From Phoronis ovalis (Eukaryota; Phoronida; Phoronidae), in the NCBI GenBank assembly GCA_028565635.1, contig JAOXYB010049503.1, positions 1 to 11,882 on the forward strand: 11,882 nt of DNA. Direction: 5' to 3'. A model generated the notes under the pieces. It was not told the origin of the DNA, searched no databases, and saw nothing but the letters and a program-made list of their open reading frames with translations. Of the stretch, positions 1-9,400 are shown piece after piece; positions within the stretch are counted from its first letter, which is position 1; every line of letters begins with the position of its first letter. A program made the translations under genes and the position numbers.

Positions 1-417
1 AACGACGCAAAAATTTAGAAACTGTGTACGTTGACGAGTACATGATTTTGTTAAGGAATGGATGGGAAACTGCGGGGTCCCCAGCGGCAATCCATACAAC
101 ACATATTATAGTGACAATGACCCCATATATCTCGTTATTAATTATCTCATTTAATTTTCTCTCAGATCATGTGCAAAAATTACCACTGATTAAAACAAGG
201 TATGCTTTAGTCATTAGTACTATTAATATTGTAAACTGCTTGATTTGGTTTGAGAAATAAAAAAGAATTGAATTGAAATTGCTTTTTTGCCCATGTTTTC
301 AATATGCAACCACTTCTCATCAACTGTAAACCTCCCTAAGGCCAATCTTTCCAACATTCACTACATTCTCAGCTGGAGGTACACTGTGGGTACCAAATGT
401 CTAGTTTTTGCATCGTT
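1..417. other. Unassigned stretch upstream of repeat copy A
   Basis: I can assign no gene here. Both strands are open for a while near the left edge: plus 24-260 and minus 166-2. The minus frame holds a hydrophobic run (VIVTIICVVWIAAG) after a polar segment and could be the edge of a membrane-protein exon. It has a stop immediately upstream, no usable start and no recognised family. An AATAAA lies near 257 on the plus strand but has no gene in front of it. Confidence 0.3.
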
Positions 418-636
418 GAGGCGGGTAGGGTGCAATGCTCGCACTTAAAAACTGGCTATGCTCGCTGCTCGCACTTAATAAGAGAAAAAACAACCAAAGA
501 AAAGGTAGCGAAAAAAATAATCTCGCGACCGCGAGTTAAAAACAAGCAAAAAAAAAGAAAATGCTCGCCAAAAGAAAATGCTCGCTGCTCGAACTTAACA
601 GACCTCGCTGCTCGCGAAAATTCCCCTGCAACCCTC
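418..636. repeat. Dispersed A-rich repeat, copy A (MITE-like)
   Basis: This shares a distinctive sequence with 8408-8698. Both carry TGCTCGCACTTAA (436-448 here), then TGCTCGCTGCTCGCACTTAA (459-478), an A-rich middle, and further TGCTCGCTGCTCG units near the right end (579-598 and 604-615). The right end read on the minus strand (GAGGGTTGCAGGGG) resembles the left end of the other copy (GAGGGACGCAGGGGG), which suggests terminal inverted repeats. The left end here (GAGGCGGGTAGGG) is more diverged. No transposase is encoded, so it would be a non-autonomous element. Short open frames inside it are composition artefacts. Confidence 0.7.
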
Positions 637-776
637 ATCGCGTTACCTTCCTATAGAGATATATTTAGATTTATAATTTGCAATTAACCGTGTATTTACA
701 CCATGCAGTAGAGTAGTAATTTTGGTAAGGCACCCATACGCACATGGAAAATCCACTGTCGTATGTTTTTTTTTAC

Positions 777-1329
777 CTTTATATATCATGGCCTGAGATG
801 ACATCGCTTTACTTTGTAATAATAAATCTGCCTTCGCCCATCTACTGCTGGTGGGATCTTCAAAGAACAGCCACAACCGTTTCCTCCGCGAACTTACGTC
901 ACAGCCGGGGTCACAGCAAAGTGGAATGGGGACGCTTTCTAGATCAGAAAATGCTTGCATAACATCTTTTTTCTCGCGATCTTCACCGTTATTCATGTAT
1001 TTATATGAACACTCTTGACCGAAGCGCAACGAAGTGTCCATGATCTGCCAGTACTTTAATTCATTTTTAAAAGCAGGAACACAAACGTTTAGTGGCATCT
1101 GTATATTGTCCTGTTCCGTAATAATCTATGATAATCGAAACGTTTCTCCATTCCTGCCGAAGTAAAGTTTGTTTGGTATGTCAGTTTCTGATTTCGACAC
1201 CAGCCTTGCCAGTTTTGTATTTGGATTAGATTTCAATGTTTTTACAGTTGTAATAAATGCAGTGCCACCTATATCAAGAAATATCTTACTTGTCTCGCCT
1301 GTCAGTTTCGCCTTTTTCTTCTTATTGCT
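777..1329 (-). pseudogene. Voltage-gated K+ channel T1 domain relic (Kv/Shaw-like)
   Basis: Read on the minus strand from 1329, the frame gives a BTB-type T1 start (KIFLDIGGTAFITTVKTLK), then TKLARLV, LYFGRNGETF, and after a break IIDYYGTGQ and MPLNVCVPAFKNELKYW. It ends at about 832 with a pre-S1 linker, KRLWLFFEDPTSSRWAK, which is closest to the Shaw/Kv3 form (FEDPYSSR) by my knowledge of the family. In intact channels T1 drives subfamily-specific tetramer assembly in the cytoplasm and S1 follows the linker directly. Here no S1 follows. The block IIDYYGTGQ is in another frame: one base is missing just before it and one extra lies after it, and the main frame meets TAG at 1128-1126. The downstream 151-codon frame starts at 1098 and stops at 643. 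The Kv3-type T1 zinc site is not intact, with a single Cys where CC is expected. A possible acceptor (TAG before 1329) and donor (AAAG|GTAAAA at 777/776) frame the block, so it could be an exon of a damaged gene or carry sequencing errors. I favour a pseudogene. Confidence 0.72.
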
Positions 1330-1427
1330 CTACGTAATGTGGACAATAAATCGAACTAATATTAAGCTAGTTTTAAAAAAATAATTAAAATTCTTTCCCT
1401 GCACTATGAAAACCAATCAAAATGCAT

Positions 1428-1436
1428 AGATGGCAG
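1428..1436 (+). promoter_or_regulatory. CTCF-like core motif 1
   Basis: The sequence AGATGGCAG matches the core of the animal CTCF consensus. The flanking bases match less well than at the second site. Binding is inference only. Confidence 0.2.
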
Positions 1437-2099
1437 CCGGTAGTCTTCTGCACTTTTCTGACCCTTACAGTTCTGTATGCTGGTTAGGTCAATCAATTGT
1501 TATGCAATTGTACAAAACCCGCACCATCACAGCATTATTTCAAAACTCAGTAACAAATTTACTTAATCAACCGCTAGGTGGACTCGATTAGAACCTGCCT
1601 CGGGAATCTCACATAATCAAAGTAGTTTTCGGTATGTCCATAAAATATTAATTTCTGCTTGTAGGAACTCAGTGCATTTGTGCAATTTGATTGACTGTAA
1701 AAATAAATGGCTTTATTTTAATTGAACATTTTGATTACATTCAGTATATTAATAAGCAAATTCCAAACCGGTGTTTCATAGCAGATCAAACCATGTTATT
1801 TGATATTTGCCTATTTCGTCACTAAATTGTTCGTCTCTGTCAATTAAGTTAGGAAACTGAAGTATTTTAAAAATAAAAATAATGTTAAAATAAAATAAAT
1901 TATATAACCATGCATCAATTGATGAATAATGGCTTGCTATGGATAGCCGCTGGGGACTGATATTTTTTAAGAAAAACATGTACGCTTCAACATGTGCAGT
2001 TTTCAAATGTGTGCATCGTTTGGTGCTATTTTTGCGTGATTTAATATTTGTGTATACAACATGACGCAAAATTCTCGTAACACAGTAACTTTAAACTCT

Positions 2100-2114
2100 C
2101 CTACTAGATGGCGC
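2100..2114 (+). promoter_or_regulatory. CTCF-like motif 2
   Basis: CCTACTAGATGGCGC agrees well with the known CTCF core (CCA-x-x-AGRKGGC). It lies about 1 kb upstream of the ASB start codon, in the same orientation as the weaker site at 1428. This is a motif match by eye; occupancy is unknown. Confidence 0.3.
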
Positions 2115-3098
2115 ATGCTAGTATTCCTGACTCGTGCTCAATTTTATAGTTGATATTTTTTAGGAGAATCTGTCGGATGCTTTCTTGAGTTAATGTATTT
2201 GTGTAAAAACTACATGAATCTTAAGTCCTAAATAACGTAAAAACGTTATCAATGTACTTTGCACTAAGCAAATTAAGTGGTTGCTGAATGTACAGCTAAA
2301 AGTAGACTAGAAAAAGCTCTACCTGTCTCCAGGTCAAGGTTATTTTCAATTAATTTTGTAAATAACATGATTTATTATTTCCTAGTCTGATGCGTCGTTG
2401 TTGCGTGAGTATCTGATTTGTTATTCTTTTTGCAGGTTATTTGACGTCTCAAACACACTTGTGTAGGAATTGCCACACTTAAATCTTTGCGTGAGTTGAA
2501 TGTCTACATATTTGCTTGTTTTTATAATTACAGTTATAGTCAACGTATAGTGATTTTAGTGATTCGGGTATTTATTGGATAAAGTAGTGTGTTCCTCCAG
2601 CATGCAGTGTTGGTGGTTTGTTTGCTATGTAGTCATTGATTAATGAACCAGTTGTCATGTAGGTTCATGTACATGTATGTATCAGGACTATATAATATAC
2701 TCTGCAATGACTGATTTTTTCTGAATTGCAGGTCTTAATTGTCCTCTTATTGTTCTGTGAATTAAAAAAAAATGGTTGGCCTTTATTATGGAAAAATTGA
2801 TGTTTTGAATATTTATAGTGTTAACAAAAATAACATTATATCCCTTGTTGTTGCAACAAATACATGAGTGACACACTCCACAATCACCAGTCGCCCAACT
2901 ACTGAGATATTATATATTGCTGTCTATATGCTATCTCTTAGTTTGAGACATTAATTTCCACACAAATACTGCTATGACCTTGAGATTTTCACTTTCCAGC
3001 AATTATATGAACGTATATACAGGCGTGGTTTATGACAAACGTAATCAAGTAAAATCTGTGGTAGAAGTAGAATATCATTGTTCTGCATTGGAGGTGCA

Positions 3099-3176
3099 AT
3101 GGAAACGGAAACAACTACTAGACGATCGGCTCTGCTGGACTTACTGAGAGCAATAGAAAATGGGGATGTAGAAAAG
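3099..3176 (+). CDS. ASB gene exon 1
   Basis: Encodes residues 1-26, ending in the first ankyrin helix pair (ENGDVEK). It ends exactly at a codon boundary before GTATTT (phase 0 intron). The sequence continues upstream as 5' untranslated region, perhaps from an acceptor at 2998-2999. Confidence 0.88.
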
Positions 3177-5410
3177 GTATTTATAACAGTTAACTATTAT
3201 ATTGTTGAATTAAGCAGACTATAGTCATGCTTTCCTTTATTCTAGATGTAAATTTATATGACAGTTCTACGTGGGGGGATTGCTTTAATCTAATATTTTA
3301 ATTTGTGATAGGAGGTACATGCCACCCAGGTTAAATGTTGCATGTACTTTATACCTGGCTGTGGCTCACATAGCATATCCCCTTTGTAACAATGTAGATA
3401 CATTTCTTACCAACTTTTAAGTCAAAACTATTTATTTTTATTAATAATCCTACCCTCCTTTTATACCAACTTGATTATTTACTAATTCCTTTTCAGGCAC
3501 CGAAATTAAATCTCTTGTCTGAATAAATTTTTGGTCTTTATTTATTATTTGAAAATTATATAATTATAATTATATTATATACCTCTCACTATATTGCTGA
3601 TTTTTAATATCTATATACCAGTAGCTGTCATTTTTTTTTTCGTCATGATACTGAAATTATGAAAAATCAGTGGAATAGCAAATGGGAAAAAGAAAGAAAA
3701 TGCAACTCTGACGAGTTGTGCAAATGACGAGTTGGAAAAATCATCTTGTAGTAGTAGGCCTAAACATCTCTCAAGATTCATACATTAGTATCCCGCTTCA
3801 TGGTCATGCAGTGCACAGCCTACTCAGATACTAATGGTCACTTACATGTACAATGTAGTACAATGTATATGGCTAATTAGCACCCAGAAACATTAGTTTT
3901 TTCCTTACAGGCTCGATGTCTTGTTCAGGATCCCGATATAAACCTAACACGTAAGGTGCGACAGTCAAATGGGCAAGGTTGTATTTCAATTCTGTGTTAT
4001 GCGATGTTGTATGGCGAGCAAGAAATAGCACTTTGTCTTCTGGATGCAGGTAATAATGCAAATTCCATATTACTTTGTAGAATTTTTCAAAATAAATAAA
4101 ATTGATATTTAAAGTATTTTACCATTAAAAAACATGGTCTCTGCATTTGCAACATGTTTTTAGTTGATTGCATAAAAATTTAATTTGCATGTTTTAATAA
4201 ATTAAAACAAAGAGAACAATATTTTGTCTCTGTGGTAATTATAATTTTCATTACAGGTGCAGATCCTAATATTTCGAGCTGGGTAAGTCGTCTTGGCTGG
4301 CAAAATTCTTTAGTGCTACCATTGTCACTAGCATGTGAACAGGGCAATGAAACTATGGTTCAGAAGCTGTTAGCAGCAGGTACTGTGCATACATTGTTTG
4401 TACTTGTAATATATTTTTTCACACTCATTTATCCTTTTGTGTACTTAGGTCCTTACATGGTATGAGCCCAGTATATGAGAAACAACAATATATAGTCTTT
4501 CTGTTGGTGGTGATACATGAAAGTATATGACATTTTGGACTTCACTTTAATTACGAAAAGTATCTTTGTACTGCAGGAGATAGCTTTACTGACACAAGAA
4601 CCTAACAGAAGGTGCAATTATTCAGTAATCAAATGGTTTGTTGTTTCGAAGTTTTCTTTTGTGCTACTGGCATTAACAAAACTGTTTTAAGATGTTGATT
4701 GCATGTTTGGTGAGCCTAGTCTACTAATGAATCCAATATTTGAACGAGATGACTGACAAAGCTAATGACTTTTTTTTTCAGGTGCGGATCTTGAACTTGC
4801 AAAATTTAAAGTAACTCGGTGGGTATCAGAAGAAGAGGGAGGAAGCATGACATGTTCTGACAAAAATTCTTTTTTACACAAAGGAATTATTGATTCATGG
4901 TCACTTCATATGCTAAAGATGATTATCAACCATGGAGCTAATGTCATAGCAAAAAATGATAGAGAGGAAACACCCTTAGATATTGCAGCAACTAAGTCAA
5001 TTTGGCCCCAGCCTGCTATAAGCTACTTACGTCTGTTGTTAATGGAAGGGGCAGAACATTCGCATAATTGGCACATCTCATTGTTGGAGGAATTAAATGA
5101 TGCATTTACTGATGTCAGCAATGTCTCCAGTTTACCAGATTTTAATAAACTGATGACCCTTATTATGAGTTTGGATTACAAGCGAGACACTAAAAATTTG
5201 TTTTCTGAATTTGTTTTAAGACATACAAATGTTTTAAATTCTGACTTTATAAAACACTGTCAAACATGGCAAATGTCAAATCCAACCTTAAAAGAGTTAT
5301 GTAGATATGAAATTCGAGCTATGATTGGCCCAAGGAAATTAAGCAAAAAAATTGAAATTTTGGATTTGCCAAAAAATTTACAAGACTACCTGTGCCTTAG
5401 GAGTTCCTGA
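3099..5410 (+). CDS. Ankyrin repeat and SOCS box protein (ASB family), 4 exons
   Basis: Exons 3099-3176, 3911-4049, 4257-4379 and 4782-5410 join in frame (969 bases, 322 residues plus TGA), and all three introns are GT-AG. About five ankyrin repeats span residues 10-205, with typical helices and loop motifs (LLDAGADPN, LLAAGADLE, INHGANV, TPLDIAA). A C-terminal SOCS box covers about 280-319: a BC box, TLKELCRYEI (282-291), which contacts Elongin B/C, and a Cul5 box around LDLPKNLQDYL (307-317). Known family members are substrate receptors of Cullin-5 ubiquitin ligases, with the ankyrin face choosing the substrate; the substrate here is unknown. The start is chosen because in-frame TAA lies at 3042-3044, no ATG lies between, and the context (GCAATGG) has purine at -3 and G at +4. 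The length fits the family. I cannot assign an ASB subtype. No damage is seen. Confidence 0.93.
3177..3910 (+). other. ASB intron 1 (734 bases)
   Basis: Phase 0, GT-AG. It contains AT-rich simple sequence around 3540-3590, a T run near 3630 and short ACATGTACA-type palindromic stretches near 3842-3870. I see no extra exon or gene in it. Confidence 0.75.
3911..4049 (+). CDS. ASB gene exon 2
   Basis: Encodes residues 27-72 plus the first base of Gly73. It completes ankyrin repeat 1 (ARCLVQDPDINL) and carries most of repeat 2, ending LCLLDA. The acceptor is TTCCTTACAG and the donor GCAG|GTAATA. Confidence 0.92.
4257..4379 (+). CDS. ASB gene exon 3
   Basis: This 123-base exon has phase 1 at both ends and encodes one ankyrin unit, from GADPN to VQKLLAA (residues 73-113). 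The splice sites are TTACAG| and GCAG|GTACTG. Because it is symmetric, skipping it would keep the frame. Confidence 0.92.
4380..4781 (+). other. ASB intron 3 (402 bases)
   Basis: Phase 1, GT-AG, with a strong pyrimidine tract (TTTTTTTTCAG) before exon 4. No other feature is visible. Confidence 0.8.
4782..5410 (+). CDS. ASB gene exon 4 with SOCS box
   Basis: Encodes residues 114-322: a long loop after GADLE, ankyrin repeats 4 and 5, a helical linker (about 206-279) and the SOCS box, then TGA at 5408-5410. The unbroken reading frame and the BC-box/Cul5-box pair make this the best-supported coding segment of the window. Confidence 0.95.
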
Positions 5411-5503
5411 AATGCATGAATTCCCTTTGTGCATGCCTCTTCATGGTTTGATTATACATGAAATAAGGAAACATTTGTTGGATGCTTGTATATCTTCGAC
5501 AAT

Positions 5504-5509
5504 AATAAA
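5504..5509 (+). terminator. Polyadenylation signal, proximal (ASB gene)
   Basis: Canonical AATAAA 94 bases after the ASB stop codon, on the coding strand. Confidence 0.55.
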
Positions 5510-5570
5510 CAGTTCTTTCTAATATGAAACAATTTTTTAAAGTATTACAAATACATTGTGTGTAAGCAAA

Positions 5571-5576
5571 AATAAA
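5571..5576 (+). terminator. Polyadenylation signal, distal (ASB gene)
   Basis: A second AATAAA follows, with a GT-rich stretch (ATGTGTATA) directly downstream as in many cleavage sites. Either signal, or both, could be used. Confidence 0.5.
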
Positions 5577-6347
5577 TGTGTATATTATTTCATCATTTGT
5601 ATATAAAAACTTTCTGCAAATGAAGAAAACAATTATAATTATAACCATACAACGTTATTATACTCAGATAGACAGAGGATTAACACATAGTAAAGGACAC
5701 CGACTAGCTATCACTTAAATATAACACTTATTAAAAAAAGTATTTGGCTTACTGATTTAATATTAAAATAGTAAAATATTATTTAAATATGAAAAAATCA
5801 CAAAAGGTTGCATACTTGGAGGCATTGCTTATAATATTTGGTAAAATGCTATAACTGTACTCTGTTTTCATCATAACATTTGTTAAATAATGTTAACTTA
5901 TTCATGATGCAGAAGAAGCAGTTACCATATATGAACAATTTAAAAAAGTGACTAGAAATATGAAACGCAATCAAATTAATTCATGATAATGCTTACATAC
6001 ATGTACGCTTATTTTAATAGGCAGAAAGAAGATGACAAAGTATAAAACGAAACATACAGCTGTACTGTTGTTTAATTGAAAGTAAATAAAGATGGACTTC
6101 ACAGTCATTTAAAGAAAACATCCTTTTAACTTGAGTACTGTTAATATGCAAATTCAAGACAAATTTAATTCTTATCACAGAAGTATTTATAGATTGGAAT
6201 GCTATGTATCACAGTTTTTCAAAGAATGCATATTAAGTAATTACCTGACCAATGTCCAAAAGCAGAAACAGATAAATCCCTTTATATTAATTAATTAATA
6301 TTTATCATCTTTCCATTTAAAATTGAATTGAGGCTCCCCCACTTTCT
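5577..6347. other. Spacer between convergent 3' ends
   Basis: AT-rich sequence between the end of the ASB gene and the stop codon of the minus-strand WD40 gene. It probably holds the 3' untranslated region of the WD40 gene. The nearest signal-like hexamer on the minus strand is ATTAAA (plus 6164-6169); I found no clear AATAAA close to that stop. No gene is seen. Confidence 0.5.
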
Positions 6348-6499
6348 TCATTTAGGTAGCATGACTTCATATAACTTTACCATTGACGATGCATCACCAT
6401 AGGCAAAATATGTTGCATAGGTACCATCTTGTTTTTTGACTTTTCCACTTGCTACTGAAGCAATTTCTCGAACTGATTCTGCATATGATAAGCGTTTTC
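6348..6499 (-). CDS. WD40 gene last exon
   Basis: Encodes residues 413-461, from KRLSYAES to VKLYEVMLPK and TGA. It forms the last blade (IASVAS...ATYFAYGDASSMVKLYEV). The acceptor is a long T tract plus CAG. Confidence 0.87.
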
Positions 6500-9400
6500 C
6501 TGAAAAAAAAAACATATTACAAGTACACAAATGAATAGCAGTATAATTTAGCATTTATAGGACTCAGTATTGCACGAATACAATGACATAATTAGGAATA
6601 AATAACACAGTTTATTCTTCTTTCTAATTGTAGTGCGATATACATAGATAACATAATGAAAATGCTGCACAATGGTACAATACGAAATTTATTTAGATTT
6701 TAGTTGTGCATGTAGAAATATTTCCGGTCTTTCTCACAGTTCCTTTGACATCTAATCATCCGTTATTAATTTTATTCAAATAACACACAAACTTCTTGGT
6801 AATTTGATTATAACAAGAACCCAAATGTTGCTATATCATCATTCCTTCTGATTGTTATTTATGCTTTTATGCTCTGTTTTAATTAATTATCATTTTACCT
6901 GTTTTTTCATCTGAAACACAGAGTGTCCTATCCTCACATCCTGAGACTATAAATCCTTCATTCAGCAAATTGTAAGCCACACCGTTTACTCTCCATGTGT
7001 GAGGCTGACAGGCCAATAATATATTACCTGTAACCAAGTCAAGAACGTTGACTTTACCCAAGTGGGAACCTAAAAAAACAATACTGATACACATGCATGC
7101 ATGAATGTTGTTGGTAATCCGATTCACAAAAATGAATGGAGCTTGAGGTATTTATAACAGATTTATTTCAGTGAAACTTGGACCAAAATCTTTGCTAGGT
7201 GCAGAAGTTGAAGATTTATAGTGGAAAAAAAATTGGTGGCCATCTTGAATCCAAATGACTGCCACGTCAAAAGCTTTGTGTTGGAAGCCATATGCTTGGT
7301 CTCGCCATACGACACTACATATTAAAAGTTTCTCTTTGATTAATCATTAGCTTTCATTGGTAATATTAGCACATATGGAGCTGATGGTACTAAAGCTTTT
7401 CATAAAAAACAACAAACCTAAGACTGCTCTTGTATAATATACATTGACATCAAATGACATCCAGGATTCTTTTTTTTTGAGAGGGTGCCTTTTTGACAAC
7501 TTTCCAGTGTTACCATTTATAACAGAAAGACCAGTAACACTAGTTTCATTATCTTTCCCTGTATATGACAACACCATAAACACAGAACCATCAGTTTTAT
7601 AAACAATCTGAAAGAAAGGCACAGTGACCATAACCTTTTGTATAGATGCATACACTACTTATCACACCAATCAGGTAAAAATAAATTTCATTAGGTCAAG
7701 GGTCAAATGCCATAAGCTCACCAGATGCACAATCATCACAAACATGCAAACATAGATGACTTGAAACAGTATCTCTGCCTACCATGATAGTTTTCAAGAT
7801 ATGAAATAGCTTAACTCAAGAACAAACATGCGCACCAGTCAGCAACATTGGGTGTGATCACAGAAGTTTGATTCCAGATTATTAATCTTCTAGTTACATC
7901 ATATTCCAAGTTTCATGAAGATCCTGCAAGTGGTGTAGTCAGAGAAGAAGCTTATATCAAAATGATAATGCCACCGCCGTAGAAAGGTCGTACTTATGAC
8001 AAAAAGTGACGGACCAACTATTTTTTTTTACATAGTGACTCGGATACGACAAACACAATATATCCTACCCTGTTCTGGCAAAAGTGTGCTGCTCCAGTTA
8101 CATCACTTGATCTAACAGAATTATTTGCTATATCTGTCAGGAAAATTTGACCAGGTTTCTTAGTGAGAACAGCCAAGGTTTTACCTACATGTTCAAAAAC
8201 ACAGACATTTATTAGTTTAAAACTGACTGCAAGAACTCCATTGTTTACTTGAATCGTGTGACAGTATAGTATGTAACAAAGTTTAAAGTTTATTTTATAC
8301 AAAATAGTAATATTATGGGAAAGCAAATAATCAATGACTGCTACAAATCCTAATCATTATCTTTGAATGCTTTAGCATCATGTAATTACAATCATAAGAT
8401 TCTATATGAGGGACGCAGGGGGTATCCCCCAAGGTACAATGCTCGCACTTAAAAATCGGCAATGCTCGCTGCTCGCACTTAACAAGAAAAAAAATTAACA
8501 AAAAAAAAAAACGTTGCCAAAAAGAAAACGGTCGCCAAAAAAAATCGACAACTAAAAAAAAAACATAATAGTTAACAAAAATAGGAAACAAAGCAAAAAA
8601 ATGGTTGCCAAAAGGCAATGCTCGCATTTAACAGACCAAGGCAATGCTCGCTGCTCGGACTTAACAGACCCCAATGCTCGCTGCTAGCAATACCCCCCCT
8701 ATATCTATTTGAAGAAGATTGTTTAAATTTTTTATGTTTTTTTTTTGACCTAATTGCAGGAGATGGATTAGCTCATATTATCCAAACTAGTGTGACAAAC
8801 TCACAATTCAAAAGCCTTTGACTATAGTTTTGCTTCATATTTTAGGGAGTGCCAGGGCATTTTAAATGATGTTGCCTGTATTTTAATGTGAGTATGTGTG
8901 AGTTTTTTGCCATGTGTTAGCATGTAATTAAACTAAAGTGTATCAAGCTTAATTCGCTGTTTTCAGAAAATGTGCAGTCGACATGAAACACAACATAACT
9001 GTTAGTACATGAAATATGTACCAGATGGATTATAAGCCATCCTATAGGCTTCTCCAGTGAATAGTGGACCATCTCGTATTTTCACACCAGTAAGTAGGCT
9101 GTAAAATCCAACTGATGATGTTCTGTATTCTATCACAGCTACTTCTTTGTCATCATGAGATATGGCTAGAGGAGAGTCTGCATTGGTGTATTCCTACAAA
9201 ATTTACAACTGTTGATAAATACTATTTATTTGCTATCAAAAATGTGAAATTTAAATAACATGACAGTTTTGACGAATTTACAAATCTGCATGCTGTAGGT
9301 TCTTAATTCTGCAGAATAAATACATTTTTTATGCATAAAATGCAGGGGAAACTGCAATTAGGAATTAAGGGCCTTATCACAATGGGTGCTATTCTTTTAT

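Larger units (their letters stand above)
1383..2999. other. Intergenic region with possible ASB promoter
   Basis: No coding exon is visible on either strand; the open frames here are AT-rich and lack domain signatures. It probably contains the promoter or 5' untranslated exons of the ASB gene downstream. Possible signs are an acceptor-like tract (TTCTTTTTGCAG, 2424-2435), a CRE-like TGACGTCT (2442-2449) and another acceptor-like tract ending at AG 2998-2999. None of these fixes a transcription start. Confidence 0.35.

Noticed and set aside
24-260. 78-codon plus-strand open frame
   Set aside because: No recognised family, weak start context, and the opposite strand is equally open; too close to the edge to call.
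430-615. TGCTCGC units as a possible CRISPR array
   Set aside because: The units are unequal in length and spacing, occur in two dispersed copies in an intron-bearing animal genome, and lack uniform spacers.
397-687. Open frames on both strands within and around 397-687
   Set aside because: They lie mostly in repeat copy A; the open frames come from its low-stop, A-rich composition.
744-962. Plus-strand open frame at 744-962
   Set aside because: It is antisense to the Kv T1 relic, which carries the recognisable motifs.
1169-1384. Plus-strand open frame with hydrophobic stretches
   Set aside because: It is the shadow of the T1 domain on the opposite strand; its hydrophobicity comes from the complement of Lys/Thr codons.
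1776-2069. 97-codon minus-strand open frame
   Set aside because: AT-rich Phe/Ile/Asn/Tyr composition, no domain, no splice or polyadenylation context.
5397-5648. 83-codon minus-strand open frame past the ASB stop
   Set aside because: It overlaps the ASB 3' untranslated region and its polyadenylation signals; no domain is visible.
8331-8821. Open frames of 98 and 67 codons on the two strands
   Set aside because: They fall in repeat copy B; the Phe/Leu-rich minus frame is the complement of its A-rich core.
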